A stretch of 14,246 nucleotides of DNA from Ruminococcaceae bacterium UBA737 (GCA_002297415.1 DBKZ01000017.1:20285-34530), one strand, 5' to 3'. Positions 7,247-13,891 are shown, counted from the stretch's first letter. Made by a program: numbers and translations. The notes: a model not told the origin generated them from the sequence alone.

Positions 7247-8622
7247 AGCGAGTTCACTACTTCCTTAAAATAATTTCCTCTTGCGGCAAAATTCGGGAAT
7301 GCGTCAAAGCTGGCGCATGCGGGCGACAGGGTTATAATATCGCCGCTCTTCGCCGACTTGTAGGCTAAAACAGTCGCCTCTTTTATATCCTTAGTGCGGA
7401 CAATTTCGGGCGAGCCCTTATAGCCCTCGTAATTTTTAAGGCAGTTCTCAATCTTCTGCGCGGTATCTCCGCAAAGATAAAGGGTTTTAACCTTTTCTAC
7501 AAGATAAGGCATAAGCGGCTCAAAAGGAATATGCTTATCGTATCCGCCCGCTATTAAAAATACCTTTCTGTCAAAAGCCTTAAGCCCCGCAATAGTTCTT
7601 GTAGGGCTTGAAGCAATGGAATCGTTATAGAATTTAACGCCGTTAAGCTCTCTTACAAGCTCAATTCTATGTTCAACTCCGCCGAATTCCTTTGCTACCT
7701 TATTTATCGTATCAACGCCGACATATCCCCAGACAGCGGTTATTGCGGCAAGATAATTTGCGACATTATGATCGCCTATAACGGCGATATCCTTCCTGTC
7801 AAGCACGGGAACATCTATTCCGCGGTAAGCCATGTGAAGAATTCCCTTGCTGTCAAGCCAAGCGCCGTTATTAAGGCGGCGCTTCATGCTGAATCCTAAG
7901 GACTGTCCTCTTACAAAGCTTCTGAAGCTTTCCGTGATTTCGTTATCGCGGTTTAAAACCGTGCGCGAAAAGGCATTCTGATGAAGAAGAATGTTTTTCT
8001 TTGCCTCAACATATTCGTCCATATCCTTATGAATATCAAGGTGATTCGGTGCAACATTTGTAACAACCGCAACATCTGGGCTTTTTCTCATGGAAATAAG
8101 CTGAAATGAAGAAAGCTCGGCTACTACAAAATCGTCCGCCGTTATATTTTCAATTTCGGGAAGAAGCGGTTTTCCTATGTTTCCGCCGACAAATACCTTT
8201 TTGCCCTCGGCTTCAAGCATTTTAGCAATTAGGGTTGTGGTGGTGGTCTTTCCGTCAGATCCGGTTACCGCAAAAATGGTTGCGGGACAAAGGTCGAAAA
8301 ATACCTCCATCTCGCTCGTTACCGCTATTCCGCGCTTTCTTGCGCTTACAAGCTCGGGCAGATTAAAGCTCATTCCGGGGGTTCTGAAAATTATATCGAC
8401 CTCTAAATCGGAAAGATAATCGTCCCCAAGCTTTAATTCGGCGCCCTCATTTTCAAGCTCCTTTGCAAGAGGTCCTATCTGCTCGGCACTTCTGCGGTCG
8501 CAGGCAATAACCCTTGCGCCCTTTTCAAGAAAGCTTTTAATAAGCGGTGTGTTGCTTATTCCTATTCCGCAGACTGCGATTTTTTTACCGTTTAACTTTT
8601 CAAAAAACTGTTTGCAATCCAT
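7243..8622 (-). CDS. murD: UDP-N-acetylmuramoyl-L-alanine--D-glutamate ligase
   Basis: Cytoplasmic ATP-dependent ligase adding D-glutamate to UDP-MurNAc-L-Ala in peptidoglycan precursor synthesis. The 459 residues match the family length (about 440-460). Domain order: an N-terminal Rossmann domain for UDP (ICGIGISNT-type loop, about 15-25), a central ATPase domain with P-loop AVTGSDGKTTTTT (118-130) and SSFQL (171-175), the HNVANYLAA motif (285-293), and a C-terminal domain with YNDSIASSP (332-340), AGGYDKHIPFEPL (358-370) and the hallmark end SPACASFDAFPNFAARGNYF (433-452). The start ATG at 8622-8620 has an AAGGA site about 8 bases upstream. It lies 16 bases after the VanY-like gene, and its stop is shared with the next start. 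It is not inside a classic dcw cluster (no mraY, murG or ftsW in view), so murD is relocated here or the dcw cluster is scattered. Confidence 0.97.
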   Translation of the reverse strand: MDCKQFFEKLNGKKIAVCGIGISNTPLIKSFLEKGARVIACDRRSAEQIGPLAKELENEGAELKLGDDYLSDLEVDIIFRTPGMSFNLPELVSARKRGIAVTSEMEVFFDLCPATIFAVTGSDGKTTTTTLIAKMLEAEGKKVFVGGNIGKPLLPEIENITADDFVVAELSSFQLISMRKSPDVAVVTNVAPNHLDIHKDMDEYVEAKKNILLHQNAFSRTVLNRDNEITESFRSFVRGQSLGFSMKRRLNNGAWLDSKGILHMAYRGIDVPVLDRKDIAVIGDHNVANYLAAITAVWGYVGVDTINKVAKEFGGVEHRIELVRELNGVKFYNDSIASSPTRTIAGLKAFDRKVFLIAGGYDKHIPFEPLMPYLVEKVKTLYLCGDTAQKIENCLKNYEGYKGSPEIVRTKDIKEATVLAYKSAKSGDIITLSPACASFDAFPNFAARGNYFKEVVNSL

Positions 8623-8638
8623 ATCCGTAATCCTTCCG

Positions 8639-9484
8639 TCAGTTTTTTATGCCTTTTTCATCCAAATATTCTTCTAAGGTTACGCCCTTTGATTTTATAT
8701 CCTTTGCGACATTTATTCCGACAAATCTGTAATGCCACGATTCGTAAATAACGCCCGTCACATCTATTTTGTCCTTAGGATACCGCATAATAAACCCGTA
8801 ATCCTGACAGTGCTCTGTAAGCCATAAGAACATCGGCGTGTTTTCGAAGGCGTCATCCGCCATATTTATATCCGCCGCAAGCCCCGTGTGGTGCTCGCTG
8901 GTTCCGGGTCTTGCAACAATCGTTGCCGCCTTGTCCTCAGCCTGAGACTCGGGCACACCTGCCGCAATCTGCTTTTGAACCTGTCTGTCAAAAAGCATTT
9001 TCTGAGTATTATACGACCTATATGGCGACCATACAGATAGCTTAACGCCCTCGCTCCTTGCGTCGTCAATCATAGCCTTTAAATACGGCCAAATATCTTT
9101 ATTTATCTGATCAAGCTGTCCGTTATGGTATTCCTCGGGTATGGTTGTAAGCTCGGCGGTATAATCATAATTATCCGAAAGCGGATGAGAGCCGTTTACA
9201 AGCAGAAGATTTTTATAGTTTGCGTCAAGCTGAACTCCGCCTATTGTTACAAGCTGTTCGGTATTATCAAACGCAGGGTCGGTTTCTTTCTTGACATCTG
9301 CCTTTTTAGCCTCGGTCTGGGTAACACCGGAAGAAGAATTATCAGAACCGTTACCCGACTTAACCGCCCTTACTATCGCTCTTACGCCGAAACTCACTGA
9401 GACGATTGCAATTATCAGCACAAGCGAGGCCGATATAAGAAAAATTCTTCTTTTTCTTAAAGCCTTTTTTCTCTTTTCAGTCAT
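8639..9484 (-). CDS. Membrane-anchored D-Ala-D-Ala carboxypeptidase, VanY/M15B family
   Basis: A 281-residue zinc peptidase expected outside the membrane, trimming the terminal D-Ala of peptidoglycan stem peptides. An N-terminal basic stretch (residues 1-13) and one hydrophobic segment (about 14-34) form an uncleaved anchor, followed by a Ser/Gly/Lys-rich linker (43-68). The catalytic VanY domain (about 95-258) has SPYRSYNTQ (153-161), SEHHTGLAADI with zinc ligands His198 and Asp205, and ESWHYRFVG with catalytic Glu248 and zinc ligand His251. Start: ATG at 9484-9482, with an AGAAGTG ribosome site directly next to the inverted-repeat element at 9500-9774. Placement just before murD joins precursor synthesis and stem trimming in one unit. 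There is no vanR/S/H/A context, so this is housekeeping wall remodelling rather than glycopeptide resistance (inference). Confidence 0.92.
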   Translation of the reverse strand: MTEKRKKALRKRRIFLISASLVLIIAIVSVSFGVRAIVRAVKSGNGSDNSSSGVTQTEAKKADVKKETDPAFDNTEQLVTIGGVQLDANYKNLLLVNGSHPLSDNYDYTAELTTIPEEYHNGQLDQINKDIWPYLKAMIDDARSEGVKLSVWSPYRSYNTQKMLFDRQVQKQIAAGVPESQAEDKAATIVARPGTSEHHTGLAADINMADDAFENTPMFLWLTEHCQDYGFIMRYPKDKIDVTGVIYESWHYRFVGINVAKDIKSKGVTLEEYLDEKGIKN

Positions 9485-9499
9485 TTTATTTCACTTCTC

Positions 9500-9527
9500 T
9501 TAAGCAAAGCCGACAAGTTCAAGCCCG
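9500..9527 (+). repeat. Left terminal inverted repeat of the MITE-like element
   Basis: The first 21 bases match the reverse complement of 9754-9774 exactly; over 28 bases there are 2 mismatches. The outer edge sits 15 bases from the VanY-like start codon, directly against its ribosome site. Confidence 0.85.
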
Positions 9528-9746
9528 ATTTTAAGAGTCAAATTTTCGTCTTTGCTTTATTAAAATACTCGTTAATCCATCAGGATTAACTGTGTTTTGC
9601 CTCGCACAGTCAAAAATTTTTCACCTTAAAATTCTTTGACCTGAAACGGAAAGAATTTTGAGGAGTTTTTGGTGCGGAGGAAGACGCAAGGCTAACGCCT
9701 TGCTATGACGACAAGCCGAAAAATACCGAAATTACTCTGTTTCAGG

Positions 9747-9774
9747 CGGGTTCGAACTTGTCGGCTTTGCTTAA
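9747..9774 (-). repeat. Right terminal inverted repeat of the MITE-like element
   Basis: Partner of the left repeat. It ends one base short of the lepA stop codon (TAA at 9778-9776), so the element abuts lepA without interrupting it. Confidence 0.85.
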
Positions 9775-9775
9775 A

Positions 9776-11581
9776 TTACTCATCCAATTTAAGTACTGCC
9801 ATAAATGCGTCCTTAGGTACATCTACAGAGCCTAATCTGCGCATTTTTTTCTTTCCCTCTTTTTGCTTTTCAAGAAGCTTTTTCTTTCTTGAAATATCGC
9901 CGCCGTAGCACTTAGCCAAAACATCTTTTCTTAATGCCTTAATGGTTTCTCTCGCGATGATTTTTCCGCCTACCGCTACCTGAACGGGAACCTCGAAAAG
10001 CTGTCTCGGGATATATTCCTTAAGCTTTTCGGCAATTCTTCGCGCTTTATTATATGCAAAATCATTGAATACTATAAATGAAAGTGCGTCCACCGAATCG
10101 CCTGCTATAAGAACATCAAGCTTTACAAGGTTTGATTTTTTATAACCGTTTGGCTCATAGTCAAAGCTTGCATAACCCTTGGTTCTGGATTTAAGCGCGT
10201 CAAAAAAGTCATAAACGATTTCGCCCGTAGGCAAAACATAATGAATGTCTACCCTGTCACCCAAATACTTCATATCAATATAATCGCCTCTTCGCTCCTC
10301 GCAAAGCTGCATTATCGTGCCGACATATTCGCTCGGCGAAAAAATATGAACATTTGAAACAGGCTCTAAAGAGCTGCTTATAGTCGCAGGGTCGGGATAA
10401 TTTGTCGGGTTATCGACATCTACCGTCTGTCCGTTTGTAAGCTCAAATTTATACTGCACGCTCGGAGCAGTGGTTATAATATCAAGATTATATTCCCTTT
10501 CAAGCCTTTCCTCGATTATTTCCATGTGAAGAAGTCCCAAAAATCCGCAGCGGAAGCCGAAGCCCAGCGCCTGAGAGGTTTCAGGCTCGAAAACGAGCGA
10601 TGCGTCGTTTAACTGGAGCTTTTCAAGCGCCTCTCTGAGGTCGGGATATTTTGCGCCGTCGGCAGGATAAATTCCGCAGAACACAACAGGCTTTACGGCT
10701 CTGTACCCCGGGAGCGGTTCGCTTGCGGGATTGCTTGCAAGCGTTACGGTATCGCCGACTCTTGCCTGCGAAACTGTTTTAATCGAAGCGGCAAGATACC
10801 CTACCTCGCCCGCCTCAAGAACATCGCAGGGTGAAAGGCTTGTTGCCTGCTTTCTTCCGATTTCGACAACCTCAAAATCAGCGCCCGTCGCCATCATGCG
10901 GACGGTATCTCCCGTTTTAAGTTTTCCGCTTACAACTCTGAAATATACTATTACGCCCTTATAAGCGTCATAATAAGAATCGAAAATAAGCGCCTTTAAG
11001 GGTGCTTCCCTGTCGCCCTTAGGAGCAGGGATATATTTTACTATCTGCTCTAATACCTCGCCGACATTAAGACCCGTTTTTGCCGAAATAAGAGGAGCCT
11101 CATCGGCAGGAATGCCTATAACATCCTCTATTTCTTTTTTAATTCTTTCGGGCTCTGCCGAGGGCAGGTCGATTTTATTTATAACAGGAAGAATTTCAAG
11201 TCCGTGGTCAACCGCAAGATATGTGTTTGCCAAGGTCTGAGCCTCTATACCCTGAGAAGCGTCCACAACAAGAATAGCTCCCTCGCATGCCGCAAGCGAT
11301 CTTGAAACCTCATAATTAAAGTCGACATGTCCGGGGGTATCTATTAAATTAAGCTCATATTGCTCGCCGTCCGCGGCGGTGTAATAGAGCGTTACGGCAT
11401 GCGCCTTTATGGTTATTCCGCGCTCACGCTCAAGCTCCATACTGTCTAAAATCTGCTCTTCCATATCTCTTGCGGAAACCGAATCGGTCATTTCAAGAAG
11501 GCGGTCCGCAAGGGTCGATTTTCCGTGGTCTATATGAGCTACTATACAAAAGTTTCTTATTCTGTCAAGTGGGAATGACAA
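9776..11581 (-). CDS. lepA: Elongation factor 4 (LepA), ribosome back-translocating GTPase
   Basis: A 601-residue translational GTPase of the usual family length, acting on the 70S ribosome (translation fidelity and initiation/biogenesis roles have been proposed). G1 is AHIDHGKST (15-23), the switch I Thr is in RERGITIKA, G3 is DTPGH (81-85) and G4 is NKID (135-138). Domains II, III and V follow, and the LepA-specific C-terminal domain ends with CYGGDISRKKKLLEKQK and GSVDVPKDAFMAVLK, which separates it from EF-G. The start is TTG at 11581-11579, giving MSFPLDRIRNF, the standard N-terminus. AAGGAG at 11596-11591 stands 9 bases away. An out-of-frame ATG (11588) lies between the two. A candidate promoter is at 11623-11651. 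Downstream is the inverted-repeat element, which may act on the lepA transcript's 3' end. Confidence 0.97.
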   Translation of the reverse strand: MSFPLDRIRNFCIVAHIDHGKSTLADRLLEMTDSVSARDMEEQILDSMELERERGITIKAHAVTLYYTAADGEQYELNLIDTPGHVDFNYEVSRSLAACEGAILVVDASQGIEAQTLANTYLAVDHGLEILPVINKIDLPSAEPERIKKEIEDVIGIPADEAPLISAKTGLNVGEVLEQIVKYIPAPKGDREAPLKALIFDSYYDAYKGVIVYFRVVSGKLKTGDTVRMMATGADFEVVEIGRKQATSLSPCDVLEAGEVGYLAASIKTVSQARVGDTVTLASNPASEPLPGYRAVKPVVFCGIYPADGAKYPDLREALEKLQLNDASLVFEPETSQALGFGFRCGFLGLLHMEIIEERLEREYNLDIITTAPSVQYKFELTNGQTVDVDNPTNYPDPATISSSLEPVSNVHIFSPSEYVGTIMQLCEERRGDYIDMKYLGDRVDIHYVLPTGEIVYDFFDALKSRTKGYASFDYEPNGYKKSNLVKLDVLIAGDSVDALSFIVFNDFAYNKARRIAEKLKEYIPRQLFEVPVQVAVGGKIIARETIKALRKDVLAKCYGGDISRKKKLLEKQKEGKKKMRRLGSVDVPKDAFMAVLKLDE

Positions 11582-11622
11582 CGGGCATTTCTCCTTATAA
11601 TATATCTCATTTATCTCATTTT

Positions 11623-11651
11623 ATTTTAGCATAATCCCCTTGATTTTACAA
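11623..11651 (-). promoter_or_regulatory. Candidate sigma-A promoter of lepA
   Basis: On the minus strand: -35 TTGTAA (11651-11646), a 17-base spacer, and -10 TAAAAT (11628-11623) with an extended TG one base before it. It overlaps the Nudix gene's stop and lies about 45 bases before the lepA start. Four of six and five of six consensus matches. Read by eye only. Confidence 0.55.
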
Positions 11652-12206
11652 GTGCAAATCAATCTCTTTACAGTCTGTTAAAATCTTGAGCTTAAGCACC
11701 GCCGCCTGCGTTTTTGCGTCGGTAATTTCGCCGCTTAAAATCATGCTTACAAGCTTATCAAGCTTTATTTTTTCCACATTTAAAAATTCATCGCTGTCAA
11801 GGTCGTTTTCGCCCTGATGAAGCGAGGTCGCGGCATACATCCATATTATTTCTCCGCAATACCCGGGGGTCGGATAGAGCTTTCCTAAGAAATAATAATT
11901 ATCAGCCGTAAGTCCCGTTTCCTCTCTTAATTCCCTCTTTCCGCATTCGAGAGGATCCTCGTCCCTGCTGTCGCGCTTGCCGGCGGGAATTTCGGTTATA
12001 ACCTCGCTGTAAGGATATCTGAACTGTTTTACGGTATAAACATAACCCTCTTCGTCTATCGCCGCAACGCAGACGCCGCCGTTATGCTCTATAACCTCTC
12101 TGTAAGCCTTATTCCCGTTGGGAAGCAGAGCGAGATCGCGCCTTAAGTTTATCACCTTTCCTTTAAAAATGTATTCTTTTTCAAGCTGTTTTTCATTAAG
12201 ATTCAT
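11646..12206 (-). CDS. Nudix hydrolase, ADP-ribose pyrophosphatase type
   Basis: A 186-residue cytoplasmic Nudix enzyme of the ADP-ribose / nucleoside-diphosphate-sugar pyrophosphatase group. The substrate-side strand VKQFRYPY (59-66) and EIPAGK (72-77) precede the Nudix box, which runs from Gly76 through Glu83 to RELREETGL (91-99). The box has one residue more than the textbook spacing between the glycine and the first glutamate (GKRDSRDE...), a variant I recall from other clostridial ADP-ribose pyrophosphatases. YPTPGYCGEIIWMYAA (111-126) supplies the family's proline 16 residues after the box, typical of ADP-ribose hydrolases. Start: ATG at 12206-12204 with an AAGGCGG site about 10 bases upstream. 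It diverges from the M14 gene and precedes lepA by 64 bases. Confidence 0.92.
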   Translation of the reverse strand: MNLNEKQLEKEYIFKGKVINLRRDLALLPNGNKAYREVIEHNGGVCVAAIDEEGYVYTVKQFRYPYSEVITEIPAGKRDSRDEDPLECGKRELREETGLTADNYYFLGKLYPTPGYCGEIIWMYAATSLHQGENDLDSDEFLNVEKIKLDKLVSMILSGEITDAKTQAAVLKLKILTDCKEIDLHL

Positions 12207-12261
12207 TTTAATGTACCGCCTTTAATATAATTAAATAATAAGATTTTTAGGGAGGTAAAAA
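12207..12261. promoter_or_regulatory. Divergent promoter region between Nudix and M14 genes
   Basis: A 55-base AT-rich gap. On the plus strand, TATAAT at 12226-12231 fits a -10 for the M14 gene, but only a weak -35 (TTCATT, 12202-12207, 18-base spacer) is seen. The M14 ribosome site AGGGAGG is at 12249-12255, 6 bases before its ATG. On the minus strand the Nudix ribosome site AAGGCGG is visible, and TATATT is a possible -10. Promoters are tentative. Confidence 0.4.
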
Positions 12262-13155
12262 ATGGTAGAAAATATAAATTATTCATACAGAGACTTATCT
12301 AAGCTTATTGACGCCGTTACAGAAAAATATCCGTTTATAAGAAGGTTTTCCATAGGGAAAAGCTGTTTAAATAAGGATATAACGGCGCTGAGGATAGGAA
12401 GAGCCAAAAACTGCATGCTTTTTGCCGCAGGAATTCACGGAAGCGAACATATAACGACTAATATAATCATGTACTTTTTATGCGAGCTTGCAAGCGCGCT
12501 TTATACCGACAGCCGCATAGGCTCGGTAAGAATGTCAAAGGCTCTTAAGGACTGCGGAGTGATAATTGTTCCTATGGTAAACCCCGACGGGTGCGATATC
12601 GCAATAAACGGAATTTCTTATGCAGGAAGATTTTCGGAGCTTGTCCGCAAAACTTCTAAGGGCGACACCGCCCACTGGAACGCCAATGCGCGGGGTGTTG
12701 ATATAAACCATAACTTTTCCGCAGGCTTTAAAGAGGTAAAAGCGCTCGAAAGAAAAAGCGGTTTTTTTTCGGCAGGACCTACGCGGTTCGGCGGAAATTA
12801 TCCCGAAAGCGAGCCTGAAACCGCCGCGCTTTGCGCACTTTGCAGAAATATAAATATCAGGCATGCAGTTGCCCTGCATACGCAAGGAGAGGTTATTTAC
12901 TGGAATTACGGAAATCATAATCCCCGTTCCTCCGAGCAAATGGCGCAGATTATGGCGACGGCTTCGGGATATGCTTTGGATATTCCCGAGGGCATAGCTT
13001 ACGGTGCAGGCTTTAAGGACTGGTTTATCGAAGAATTCAACCGACCCGCATTCACCGTCGAGGCGGGCTTGGGCGAAAATCCGCTTGATATAAGCACCGC
13101 CTTTGAGATTTACGAAAGACTTAAAAGCATGCTTACCCTATGCGCTATAATGTAA
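12262..13155 (+). CDS. M14 family zinc carboxypeptidase, cytoplasmic
   Basis: A 297-residue carboxypeptidase-A-fold enzyme. Zinc ligands His59 and Glu62 are in AAGIHGSEH and His206 in VALHTQGE. VPMVNPDGCDIA (103-114) and NARGVDINHNF (142-152) hold the usual substrate-carboxylate Arg144, and catalytic Glu267 is in FTVEAGLGENP. Motif order and length suit the bacterial M14 group that includes gamma-D-glutamyl-L-diamino-acid peptidases, which cut peptidoglycan stem peptides. No signal peptide or membrane segment is present and no LysM domain is attached, so it probably works on recycled muropeptides or other peptides in the cytoplasm; the substrate is inferred. The start ATG has the strong site GGGAGGT six bases upstream. 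It is a single-gene unit on the plus strand, closed by the terminator at 13173. Confidence 0.9.
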   Translation: MVENINYSYRDLSKLIDAVTEKYPFIRRFSIGKSCLNKDITALRIGRAKNCMLFAAGIHGSEHITTNIIMYFLCELASALYTDSRIGSVRMSKALKDCGVIIVPMVNPDGCDIAINGISYAGRFSELVRKTSKGDTAHWNANARGVDINHNFSAGFKEVKALERKSGFFSAGPTRFGGNYPESEPETAALCALCRNINIRHAVALHTQGEVIYWNYGNHNPRSSEQMAQIMATASGYALDIPEGIAYGAGFKDWFIEEFNRPAFTVEAGLGENPLDISTAFEIYERLKSMLTLCAIM

Positions 13156-13172
13156 AAAACTAAAATTTTTAA

Positions 13173-13215
13173 CCCCGAAATCCGCAAAATCGAATTTCGG
13201 GGATGTTTTATATTA
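13173..13215 (+). terminator. Rho-independent terminator after the M14 gene
   Basis: A 9-bp perfect stem CCCCGAAAT (13173-13181) / ATTTCGGGG (13194-13202) with a 12-base loop, followed by ATGTTTTATATT. It starts 18 bases after the stop codon. The reverse side (TTAAAAATTTT) could also serve minus-strand transcripts. Confidence 0.8.
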
Positions 13216-13265
13216 TTATACCTTTTTAAATGTTTAAAATCAAGAAAATACTAATTTAATATGAT

Positions 13266-13397
13266 TTATTCCGCAGCCGGTACCGCATAAGAAACCTCAT
13301 ATTCGTCAAACGACACCTTAACAGAGGTTCTTGCTCCTCTTGCTGAAAAAAAGGAATTTATAAGCCTGCTCCTTACTAAAAAATCATTTTTAATATT
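13266..13397 (-). pseudogene. Orphan 3' coding remnant, 43 codons, no start
   Basis: On the minus strand a frame opens just after a TAA (13400-13398) and reads NIKNDFLVRSRLINSFFSAR, then GARTSVKVSFDEYEVSYAV, then PAAE and stop. No ATG or TTG occurs before the last third; the only GTG lies 17 codons from the stop. The composition (balanced, charged, ending in an acidic tail) looks like the C-terminus of a real protein, but I cannot name the family. It lies downstream of the terminator at 13421-13468. Possibly the tail of a gene broken by insertion or deletion at this accessory junction, or a chance frame. Confidence 0.3.
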
Positions 13398-13420
13398 TTA
13401 GCCGAACTTATAAAACAGGA

Positions 13421-13468
13421 TATAAAAATCCCGTCAGCAAAAGCATATAAAATGCTTTTGCTGACAGG
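13421..13468 (-). terminator. Strong intrinsic terminator, minus strand
   Basis: A 14-bp perfect stem (13433-13446 / 13452-13465) with a 5-base loop, extended by CCU/GGG with a wobble pair. On the minus strand it is followed by GGGATTTTTATA, giving the T-run. The plus strand has no T-run after the stem. Confidence 0.8.
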
Positions 13469-13687
13469 AAAACTCACTGCCATTCGCTCCCCGAAACCGT
13501 GACCTAAACGATTTTGTATAGACCGTTTAGCTCCGATTATCGGGATTACTTAAATTATCCAAGAATTATGGTGTATCATAATTCCCGTTGTCATTGTGTT
13601 GTCACATATCTGCTAAATATCGCAAGCCCTCACGCACAGAGACTGCTCTTTTTTGAGGAGAATAACATCCGCAGGCTTACGCATTCC
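13424..13687 (-). ncRNA. Candidate structured non-coding RNA with own promoter and terminator
   Basis: A minus-strand unit of about 264 nt predicted from a promoter (13694-13722) to a strong terminator (13421-13468), with no minus-strand frame over 60 codons. It can fold into a series of helices: CGUAAGCC/GGCUUGCG (13681-13674 with 13628-13621) enclosing CCUCA/UGAGG and AGAG-CAGU-CUCU; UGUG/CACA; an 8-bp hairpin (13584-13577 with 13570-13563); CCGA/UCGG (13543-13533); CUAAACG/CGUUUAG (13530-13524 with 13510-13504). Wobble pairs in the first helix and at the terminator base work only in minus-strand RNA and become C-A mismatches on the plus strand, which supports the strand choice. CGGGAAUUA can also pair with UAAUCCCG, competing with the 8-bp hairpin. 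Family unknown to me; candidates to test include the clostridial raiA (SscA) RNA and 6S RNA. Confidence 0.5.
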
Positions 13688-13693
13688 AAAATT

Positions 13694-13722
13694 ATTATAC
13701 ACTGTTCCATAAGAAAAATCAA
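13694..13722 (-). promoter_or_regulatory. Promoter of the candidate minus-strand RNA
   Basis: On the minus strand: TTGATT (13722-13717), a 17-base spacer, and a perfect TATAAT (13699-13694). Predicted start near 13687. It diverges from the sigma-factor promoter 60 bases away. Confidence 0.6.
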
Positions 13723-13782
13723 CTGGAAATACGATCTGTCCGATTTTACGGAAGACCTCGTATATCTTTTGCGTCAAAAATA

Positions 13783-13811
13783 TGGAAATAGTTATCCCAA
13801 TATGCTATAAT
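13783..13811 (+). promoter_or_regulatory. Promoter of the ECF sigma factor gene
   Basis: -35 TGGAAA (13783-13788), a 17-base spacer, and a perfect -10 TATAAT (13806-13811) with extended TGC before it. This is a housekeeping-type promoter. I see no obvious ECF-type AAC...CGT autoregulatory site, so the gene may be transcribed by sigma-A. Confidence 0.7.
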
Positions 13812-13823
13812 CATAACAAAAGC

Positions 13824-13870
13824 AACGATATCGCATCAAATCACCCGACAAAATGGTGATCTCAATCGTT
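13824..13870 (+). promoter_or_regulatory. Foldable 5' leader of the sigma factor gene
   Basis: Between promoter and ribosome site lie nested inverted repeats: an outer AACGAT (13824-13829) / ATCGTT (13865-13870) and an inner ATCACC (13840-13845) / GGTGAT (13855-13860). The outer arm ends 8 bases before AGGAGG. It could be a translational control stem or a binding site for a dimeric regulator; neither is shown. Confidence 0.4.
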
Positions 13871-13891
13871 ATACATACAGGAGGAAAGAAT

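Larger units (their letters stand above)
9500..9774. mobile_element. MITE-like 275-bp non-coding inverted-repeat element
   Basis: Non-coding element filling the gap between lepA and the VanY-like gene. The ends are perfect 21-bp inverted repeats (left 9500-9520 beginning TTAAGCAAAGCCGACAAG; right 9754-9774), which extend to 26 matches over 28 bases. Inside are further self-complementary parts: GTTAATCC/GGATTAAC (9571-9590), ACTGTG/CACAGT (9589-9610), AAAATTCTTT/AAAGAATTTT (9628-9659), CCTGAAAC/GTTTCAGG (9640-9647 and 9739-9746) and GCAAGGC/GCCTTGC (9686-9703). A degenerate copy of the terminal repeat lies at about 9541-9559. No transposase or credible reading frame is present. This fits a miniature inverted-repeat transposable element moved in trans. 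Both outer ends are TTAA, which is its own complement and could be a duplicated target. Alternatives are a structured intergenic repeat of the REP/BIME kind or a transcript-processing element. Confidence 0.7.

Noticed and set aside
8639..9484. Glycopeptide resistance operon, because of the VanY-type domain
   Set aside because: No ligase of the VanA/B type, VanH, VanX or VanR/S gene is nearby, and the protein is linked to murD and aminopeptidases.
9747..9763. GGGTTCGAAC resembling a tRNA T-arm
   Set aside because: The bases after TTCGAAC do not pair back to form the T-stem, no acceptor stem or anticodon arm is present, and the motif is explained by the terminal inverted repeat.
13260..13520. 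CRISPR array or other direct-repeat array
   Set aside because: No regularly spaced direct repeats are present here or elsewhere in the window; the repeats seen are inverted and explain hairpins.
13633..13684. Possible 23-codon leader peptide (starting MRKPADV) at the 5' end of the minus-strand RNA
   Set aside because: The ATG would lie only about 3 bases from the predicted transcript start with no ribosome site, and no gene follows the terminator. The bases are better explained by RNA pairing.
13514..13810. A 98-codon plus-strand frame starting at TTG
   Set aside because: It has no ribosome site, starts with TTG inside a hairpin loop, runs antisense to the candidate structured RNA and its promoter, and its stop lies inside the -10 of the sigma-factor promoter. 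The protein shows no motif I recognise. A weak LytTR-like flavour near its C-terminus was considered and not supported.
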